The translations under genes and the position numbers were made by a program. A stretch of DNA of 64,000 bases. Origin: Paenibacillus mucilaginosus 3016. Its GTDB lineage: Bacteria; Bacillota; Bacilli; Paenibacillales; NBRC-103111. Under the pieces are notes generated by a model, which searched no databases, had not been told where the DNA came from, and saw nothing but the letters and a program-made list of their open reading frames with translations. Shown here piece after piece: positions 1 through 9,000 of this stretch (positions are counted from its first letter, which is position 1; each line of letters starts with the position of its first letter). The stretch lies in NCBI RefSeq assembly GCF_000250655.1, contig NC_016935.1, positions 4,482,001-4,546,000 of the forward strand, read 5' to 3'.

Positions 1-9
1 TAGGGGCAT
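1..9 (-). CDS. Possible start of the next synthetase gene (partial)
   Basis: An ATG at positions 9-7 overlaps the TAA stop of the upstream NRPS gene in a TAATG arrangement and reads Met-Pro-Leu before leaving the window. A GAGGAG sequence lies just upstream, although its spacing of about 2 nt is short. The preceding NRPS ends in an E domain with no thioesterase, so a downstream NRPS partner is expected. Only three codons are visible, so this is a suggestion of translational coupling and not a proven gene. Confidence 0.3.
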
Positions 10-3000
10 TACTCCTCTTCATTCAAGCCGGCGGCCACTTCCTCCAGAAGCTCTTCCAGCTCATCCAGCCCAAGATTTTTGTAGGCAAAGTCCGTTGGGG
101 TATGCTCGGTCTCCCGGACACCGGCACAGTGGTCGGCGAGCAAACGGAGCTGCTCGTGAAGATGCCCGGCGATCCGTTCCATCGTCTCCCGGCGGTGCAG
201 TCCGGCGTCGTACTCCCAGTCCAGGATCAAGGCATCCTGCTCCTGGTGGGCGTTCAGGTTCCAAACGTGCAGGAGCGGCATCCGGGGGTTGAACGAGCTT
301 CCCGGCTGGAGCCGCGAGAGCTCGGTACCTCCCGCATCCAGGCGCTGCTGGTACTCTCCCATATAATTGAAGGAGATTTCGGGCAGCAAGGAGTGCGGGA
401 AGTCCTTCCGGTCCGCAGGCGGTGTCAGATACTTCAGGACGCCGAAGCCGGCTCCTCTGCGGGGGACCTGCCGGAGGTGTTCCTTGACCGACTTGATGCT
501 TCGTCCGGGAGAGCGGTCCCGGCCGAGCTCCAGTTTCACCGGATACATCGATGTGAACCAGCCGACGGTGCGGGAGACATTCAGCTCCGGCAGCAGCCCT
601 TCGCGGCCGTGGCCTTCGAGCTGAACCAGCAGGGCATGGAGCCCCCAAGCCTCTTCCAGCGTCCGGGCGAGTGCCGTAAGCAGCATGACGTCCATGTCCG
701 CGTTATAGACCCGTCCGGCTTCCCGGATCAGGCTCTTCGTGAGCTCGGGAGACCAGGAGAGGCGGATCGTCCGCCGTCCGGCCTCACCCGTGTTCCCATC
801 CACCGGCAGGCGGGCCTCCGTTCCCTTCGCGAGTTCCGCCCAGTAGCTTTTCTCCTTAAAGAGATCCGTGCTTAGAGCATACCTCTCCAGGCCTGCGGCC
901 CAGTCGCGGAACGGATGCGTCTTTGGTGGAAGTAGCGTTCCGGCCGGAACGCCGGCGGACATCCCGCTGTAGAGGGTAATCACGTCTTCAAGCAGGATGC
1001 GCCACGAGACGCTGTCGATGACGAGATGATGCACGGCGATCAGGAGATGGTCTCCTTCCGGCGTATGGAACAGGCCGAGCCGTACCAGCGGTCCTTGGTC
1101 CAGATTCATGCCGGATTGAATCCGGGTGCATTCCGCTTCGATCCGGCCTTCCTGGCCGCTCTCTTTCGTCCAATCGAAGCTTTCCATAGTGAAGCCGTCT
1201 TCTCCGGCCGGCCGGTGAACCGCCCGGAAGCCTGGCGTCCCGCTGTCCGGGAACACCAGCCGGAGTGCGTCGTGATGGCGCACAAGCGTGGTGAACACTT
1301 CGCGGATGATCTCCTCCCGGAAGCCTTCCCGGCGGTACAGCATCATAGCCTGGTTGAAGTGCGCTTCGCGTCCCAGCCGCTCGAAGAACCAGCGCTGGAC
1401 AGGCGTCAATGCGCTTTCCCCCGTGATCTCCTCCTGCGGCGCGGCAGCCGATTCCGCCTGAAGATGCAGGCTCAATCCGGCGATCGTCGGATACTGGAAG
1501 AAATCCCGTACATCCAGCCGCAGGCCGTGCTTGTGCAGGCGGGACATCACCTGGATCGCTTTGATGGAATCCCCGCCCAGGGAGAAGAACGGATCGTGGA
1601 TGCTGACCTTCCGGACCTGAAGCACGTCCTGCCACAGCTGCACGAGCAGCTCTTCCGCGGGGCTGCGGGGCCCCTCGTACGGAGCTCCGGTCAGCACCTC
1701 GTCCGGAGGCGCGGGAAGGGCCTTCACGTCCAGCTTGCCGTTGGCCGTCACCGGCATGGCGTCAAGCCTGACGAAGTGCGAAGGAATCATATAGCCCGGC
1801 AGCCGCTCCGCCAGGAACTCGCGGAGCAAGGTGACCGGGAGCTCCCGGTCCGATACAAGGTACGCGCACAGCGTTCTCTCCCCTGCTCCGCCGTCCCATG
1901 GCGTAACCACCGCTGCGGTAATATCTGGATGTGCGAGCAGAGCGGCCTGGATCTCGCCCGGTTCGATCCGGTACCCGCGGATCTTCACCTGGCGGTCCGT
2001 CCGGCCGAGGAACTCGAGCCAGCCTTCGGTGCGCCATCTCGCCCGGTCGCCGGTGCGGTACATCCGCGCCCCCGGATACAGGCCGTACGGATCGGGCACG
2101 AAGCGCTCCGCGGTCAGCGCCGGGTCACCGGCATAGCCGTCCGCGAGGCACTCCCCACCGATGTACAGTTCACCGGGAACGCCGGCCGGGCACAGGTTCC
2201 CGTGGCTGTCAAGCACGTAATAGCGGGCGCCTCGGATGGGCCTGCCGTACGGAATGCTCGTCCACTCGGGGTCGATCTCCCCGACTTCGTGGAAGTTCGA
2301 CCACACCGCGGCCTCGGTCGCCCCGCCCAGCGCGATGACGCGCACGCCCCGGCAGACGCGCTTCAGCGCCGGGGGAAGCGTCAGCGGAATCCAGTCGCCG
2401 CTCAGGAGCACCAGCCGCAGGCTGCCGGACATCTCCGCTTCCGGGAAGAACGGCTCGAGCTGCGCCAGGGCGGCGGGAGCCGAGTCCCACAGCGTGACGG
2501 GCTCATCCTTGAGCAGCGCGAGCAGCCGCTGCGGGCTGCGCAGATCCTGCTCGGCGACGATGCGGACCGAGCCGCCGGCCGCCAGCAGGCCGAAGATGTC
2601 GTAGACCGACAGGTCGAAGCTCAGTGAGGTGACGAACAGCACGCGGTCCTGCGGACCGACACCGAAGGTTTCGTTCACCCAGGTGATGAGATTGACCACG
2701 GGCCGGTGCGAGACGACGACCCCCTTGGGGGTTCCGGTCGAGCCGGAGGTGAAGATGGCGTAGGCGGGATTCGCAGCTCCTTCGATGCAGGCACCCGCTG
2801 CGGATGGCTGCGGCCTGACCGCTCCTTCGCCGTCCGCTTGCCGGCCGAGCACGGAACCGTCCTCGGCAGCCACAACACACTGCATGAATGGCGAGGCCTT
2901 CAGCAGGGCCAGGGCCTGATCACCGAGGGAAGCGGTAGCCATGACAGCCCTCATGCCAAGCGAGCCTGTGATGTGCTGCAGCCGGCTCACCGGCAGCGAA

Positions 3001-6000
3001 GCGTCGAGAGGCACATAGGCGGCGCCGGCCTTCAGCACGGCGAGAGCTGCACAGACCATGCGGATCGACCGCTCGGCAAGGATGCCGACAAAGCATCCGG
3101 GGCCGAGCCCCTCCCCGCGAAGCCGCTCCGCCAAGGAGTCCGTGCGCTCTTGCAGCTGCCCGTAGGTCAGTTCGCCTTCTTCGGATACGAGCGCGACTGC
3201 TCCTGGCGTACGGGCCGCCTGCGCCTCGAACAGCCCGTGGATCGTTGCCGGCATCCCCTCGGCAGGATAAGCCGGCTGTGGCCCACTGCAAAGCGCGAGC
3301 AGCTTCCGCTGTTCCGCTTCGCTCAGAAGGGAAGCTTCCGACAGACCCAGCTGCGGATTCGCGGAGAAGGCGCGAGCGAGCTCGAGGAAGCCGTGGGCCC
3401 ACTGCTCGACGCTGTCCCTGCGGAACAATGCCGTACTGTACTCCAGCTCGAAGACGATCCGTCCTTCCCGTTCCTCCGCAAACAGCGTAAGGTCAAACTT
3501 CGCGACCGGGCTGTCCGCCTCCAGCTTCCGGATCTGAAGGGTAGTGCTGTCCAGCTGCGATTTGTCCATGTTCTGCCAGGCAAACATGGCATCGAACAAG
3601 GGGTTGCGGCTGAGATCGCGCTGCAGCTCCAGCTTCTCGACCAGCGACTCGAACGGCACATCCGCATGCTCCAAGGCATCCATGGACGTCTGCCGGATCT
3701 CTTTCAGATAATCCCGGAAGGCTTTGGAGAACTGCGGACGGGTGCGGAGCACCAGGGTATTCACGAACATACCCGCAATGCCTTCCAGCTCCCGGTGCGG
3801 CCGACCGGCCACCGGCGTGCCCACCAGCACTTCCTCCTGCCCGGACAGGCGGCTGAGCCAGGCCGTATAGAGCGCGAGCAGCACCATGTACAGCGTGCTC
3901 TCCTCTTCTTCGGCCAGACGGCGGAGGGCTCCGCTGAGCTCGGGATCCAGCTCGAAGCGCAGCCGGTCTCCCGCGAAGCTGCGCACGGCAGGGCGCACGG
4001 TATCGGAAGGCAGCTCCAGCGGCGTCAGCTCGCCTGCCAGCTGCTCTTCCCAGTAGCGCTGCTGCCGCTCGATCCGCTCACTTTGCAGGAACTGCTGCTG
4101 CCAGCACGCGTAGTCCTTGTACTGCAGCCGCAGCGGCGTCAGCTCCTCTCCTTCGTAGAGGCGCATCCACTCGCCGGCGAGCAGCTCCATCGTGACTCCG
4201 TCGGCGATCAGGTGGTGCATATCCAGGAGAAGCAGATGCCGCTCCGGAGCGAGCCCGATCAGCCCGGCCCGCACCAGCGGAGCCTCCTCCAGCCGGAAGG
4301 GCCGGATAAAGCTCCGGACGTATTCTTTCACAGGGGTGGATAAGGCTGCCCATCCAGATTCCTGAACGGCATCGGTATCTGCTTCCCCGCTGCCGGCCGG
4401 CACCAGATCCTGCGCATCGACAAAGCCCAGATCCAGCCGAACCTCTTCTGGCTGGAGAATCCGCTGCCGGGGCTCTACCTCCACCAGCGCAAAGGACGTC
4501 CTCAGCGCCTCGTGACGGCGGATCAGCGCCTGCAGCGCCTGCCCCAGCCGGACACGGTCGAGCCTGCCCGTAAGCTCCAAGACACCGGGCATATTGTAGC
4601 TGAGCTCCGCGCCGTCCAACTGCTGCAGAATATACAGCCGCTTCTGCGCGGACGATACCGGATACCACGACTGCGGCAGGGCTGACGGTATGGCCGCATA
4701 CGGGCTGTCCGTCTGTTCTTCAAGCAGGCGGGCCAGCGACTCGACGGTCGGACAGCGGAACACGTCGCGGAGCGAGGCTTCGCGCTGCAGCTCCTGGTGT
4801 ATCCGGGAGACGAGCATCGCCGCCTTCAGCGAGTGTCCGCCGATCCGGAAGAAGTCGTCGCGGATGCCGATGCGCTCGCGCCCCAGCAGCTCCTGCCAGA
4901 TGCGGACCAGCCCGGTCTCCATCGCCGTGCCCGGGGGCACATACCGCTCTCCGGCCTGAAGCTCCGGACGGGGCAGCGACTTGCGGTCGAGCTTGCCGCT
5001 TGCGGTCACCGGCAGCCGGTCCAGCTTCATGATGTACGCCGGCACCATATACGGCGGCAGCGTCCGCTGCAGCGCTCGGCGGATGCTCTCCGCATCCGTC
5101 AGCTCGCTGCACACGACATAGGCGCACAGGTCCGCATCCCCCTGCGCATCACGGTGCAGGACGACCGCGGCTTCCCGGACGCCTTCGATCTCCAGCAGCC
5201 GCGCTTCGATCTCGCCCGGCTCAATGCGGTAGCCCCTCAGCTTGATCTGCTGGTCGATCCGCCCGAGATACTCGAGCCTGCCGTCTGGCCGCCAGCGGGC
5301 CAGGTCCCCCGTGCGGTACATCCGTCCGCCGGGGATGAACGGGTCCGGGGAGAACCGCTCCGCCGTGAGCTCCGGCCGGCCCCCGTAGCCCCGGGCGACG
5401 CCCGCGCCCGCCAGGCACAGCTCGCCCGGCACGCCGATGGGCTGCAGCGCATCGGCGGCGTTCAGTACGTAGGCCCGCGTATTGGCCAACGGCGTGCCGA
5501 TCGGGATACCGCGCTCGGCGTCCTGCGCCGTAAGCTCGGCGCAGACGGCATAGACGGCGGCCTCCGTCGGGCCGTACAGGTTCACCAGCTGAGCGTGCGG
5601 CAGCCGTCTGAGGCATGTTCTTGCCGTCTCCGATGCCAGTGCTTCGCCGGCCGAGAAGACGTACTCCAGGCGGGGCAGCGATGCCGTCTGCACTTCCTCG
5701 AGGAACAGCCGGAGCATGGACGGCACGAAGTTCACGTGCGTGACTTCGAAGCGCTCCAGCGCCTGGAGCATCGCCCGCGGGTCCTTCTCGTCGCCGGCCG
5801 GAAGAACCGCCAGCGACGCGCCTTCCAGCAGGCCGCTGAAGAGCTCGGGCACCGAGACGTCGAAGGTGTACGGCGTCTTGAACAGGAAGCGGCTTCCGGC
5901 TTGCACCGGGTAGCGCTCCTGCAGGGCGCGGAGCGTGTTGACGGCCGAGCGGTGCTCGACCTGCACGCCCTTGGGCAGGCCGGTGGAGCCGGAGGTGTAG

Positions 6001-9000
6001 ATGACATAGGCGAGCGACTCCGGATCGTACCCGGCATCCGCCTCCTCCGTCCAAGGGGCTGGGCCCGATGGTTCGGCGGCTTCCAAGTGCAGCCTCTCGG
6101 CATCCACGACAGGCACAGGACTGGTAAGCTCCGCAGGCAGCGGAGCAAGCGCAAGCAGCGCGGCCGCCCCGCTGTCCTGCAGCAGATACGCAATACGCTC
6201 TGCCGGATGTGACGGATCGACCGGCATATAAGCGGCACCGGTCTTCAGGATGCCGAAGAGGCTTGCAACCAGCTCCGGAGACCGCTCGGCGAATACGGCG
6301 ACGACACTGCCCGGCCCGACGCCGGTGAGCCGCAGAGCGGCGGCGGTCCGGTTCGCCCGCGCATCCAGCTCGCGGTAGCTCCACTCGCCTGCGCCGCTCA
6401 CGAGCGCGGTCCGCTCGGGCGTCAGCCGCACCCGCTCATCGAACAGGCCGTGAAGCGTCGCCAATGCTCCTTGCTTCGGGTAGGGCTTATCGGTTGTATT
6501 CCAATGCGTCAGCAGCCGCCGCTCGGCCGGCTGCAGCATGGAGGCCTCGGCCAGCGGCAGGTCCGGCTCTGCGGAGAAGGCGCGGGCGAGCTTGATCAGG
6601 CTGCGGGCCCACCGCTCCACGCTTTCCCTGCGGAACAATGCCGTACTGTACTCCAGCTCGAAGACGATCCGTCCTTCCCGTTCCTCCGCAAACAGCGTAA
6701 GGTCAAACTTCGCGACCGGGCTGTCCGCCTCCAGCTTCCAGATCTGCAGCGCCTTGCTGTCGAGCCGCGATCTGTCCATGTTCTGCCAGGCAAACATGGC
6801 ATCGAACAAGGGGTTGCGGCTGAGATCGCGCTGCAGCTCCAGCTTCTCGACCAGTGACTCGAACGGCACATCCGCATGCTCCAGGGCATCCATGGACGTC
6901 TGCCGGATCTCTTTCAGGTAATCGCGGAAGGCTTTGGCGAACTGCGGACGGGAGCGGATCACCAGGGTATTCACGAACATGCCCGCGATGCCTTCCAGCT
7001 CCCGGTGCGGCCGGCCGGCCACCGGCGTGCCCACCAGCACTTCCTCCTGCCCGGACAGGCGGCTGAGCCAGGCCGTATAGAGCGCGAGCAGCACCATGTA
7101 CAGCGTGCTCTGCTCTTCTTCGGCCAGCCGGCGGAGGGCCCCGCTGAGTTCCCCATCCAGCTCGAAGTGCAGACGGTCTCCCGCGAAGCTGCGCACGGCA
7201 GGGCGCACGGCGTCGGACGGCAGCTCCAGCGGCGTCAGCTCGCCTGCCAGCTGCTCTTCCCAGTAGCGCTGCTGCCGCTCGATCCGTTCACTTTGCAGGA
7301 ACTGCTGCTGCCAGCACGCATAGTCCTTGTACTGCAGCCGCAGCGGCGGCAGCTCCTCTCCTTCGTAGAGGCGCATCCACTCGCCGGCGAGCAGCTCCAT
7401 CGTGACCCCGTCGGCGATCAGGTGGTGCATATCCAGGAGAAGCAGATGCCGTTCCGGAGCGAGCCCGACCAGCCCGGCCCGCACCAGCGGAGCCTCCTCC
7501 AGCCGGAAGGGCCGGATAAAGCTCCGGACGTACTCTTTCACGGGGGCGGATAAGGATCTCCATACGGATTCCCGTCCGGATTCAAGACCGGCCAATGGAT
7601 CTGCCTCGCGGCTTGATTGTCCTGCACTGCCGGCCGGCACCAGATCCTGAGCATGGACATAGCCCAGCTCCAGCTGCACCTCCTCCGGCGGGAGAATCCG
7701 CTGCCGGGGCTCTCCCTCCACCAGCGCAAAGGAAGTCCTCAGCGCCTCGTGGCGGCGGACCAGCGACTGCAGCGCCTGCTCCAGCCGGGCGCGGTCGAGC
7801 CTGCCCGTCAGCTCCATAACACCGGGCATATTGTAGCTGAGCTCCGCCCCGTCCAACTGCTGCAGAATATACAGCCGTTTCTGCGCGGACGATACCGGAT
7901 ACCACGGCTGCAGCAGGGCCGCCGGGATGCCCGCATACGGGCTGTCCGTCTGTTCTTCAAGCAGGCGGGCCAGCGACTCGACGGTCGGACAGCGGAACAC
8001 GTCGCGGAGCGATGCTTCGCGCTGCAGCTCCTGGTGTATCCGGGAGACGAGCATCGCCGCCTTCAGCGAGTGTCCGCCGATCCGGAAGAAGTCGTCACGG
8101 ATGCCGATGCGCTCGCGCTCCAGCAGCTCCTGCCAGATGCGGACCAGCCCGGTCTCCATCGCCGTGCCCGGGGGCACATACCGCTTCCCGGCCTGAAGCT
8201 CCGGACGGGGCAGCGACTTGCGGTCGAGCTTGCCGCTTGCGGTCACCGGCAGCCGGTCCAGCTTCATGATGTACGCCGGCACCATATACGGCGGCAGCGT
8301 CCGCTGCAGATCACGGCGGATGCCCTCCGCATCCGTCAGCTCGCTGCACACTACATAGGCGCACAGGTCCGCATTCTCCTGTGTATCACGGTGCAGGACG
8401 ACCGCAGCTTCCTGCACGCCCCCGATCTCCAGGAGCCGCGCTTCGATCTCGCCCGGCTCAATGCGGTAGCCCCTCAGCTTGATCTGCTGGTCGATCCGGC
8501 CGAGATACTCAAGCTTTCCGTCAGGCAGCCAGCGGGCCAAGTCCCCCGTGCGGTACATCCGCCCGCCGGGGACGAACGGGTCCGGAGAGAACATCTCCTG
8601 CGTGAGCTCCGGCCGGCCCCCGTAGCCCCGGGCGACACCCACGCCCGCCAGGCACAGCTCGCCCGGCACCCCGATGGGCTGCAGCGCATCGGCGGCGTTG
8701 AGCACGTAAGCCCGCATGTTGGCCAGCGGCGTGCCGATCGGAATGCCGCGTTCGGCGTCCTCCGCCGTAAGCTCGGCGCACACGGCATAGACGGCGGCCT
8801 CCGTCGGGCCGTACAGGTTGGCCAGCTGAGCCTGCGGCAGCCGCTCGAGGCACGTCCGCGCCGTCTCAGCAGCGAGCGCTTCGCCGACTGAGAAGACATA
8901 CTCCAGCCGGGGCAGCGATGCCGGCGGCACTTCTTCGAGGAACAGCCGGAGCATCGACGGCACAAAGTTCACGTGCGTGACTTCGAAGCGCTCCAGCGCC

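Noticed and set aside
1740..3245. Firm assignment of Cys to the DLYD-type A domains
   Set aside because: Two pocket changes from the Cys code and no heterocyclization or oxidase domains; left unassigned.
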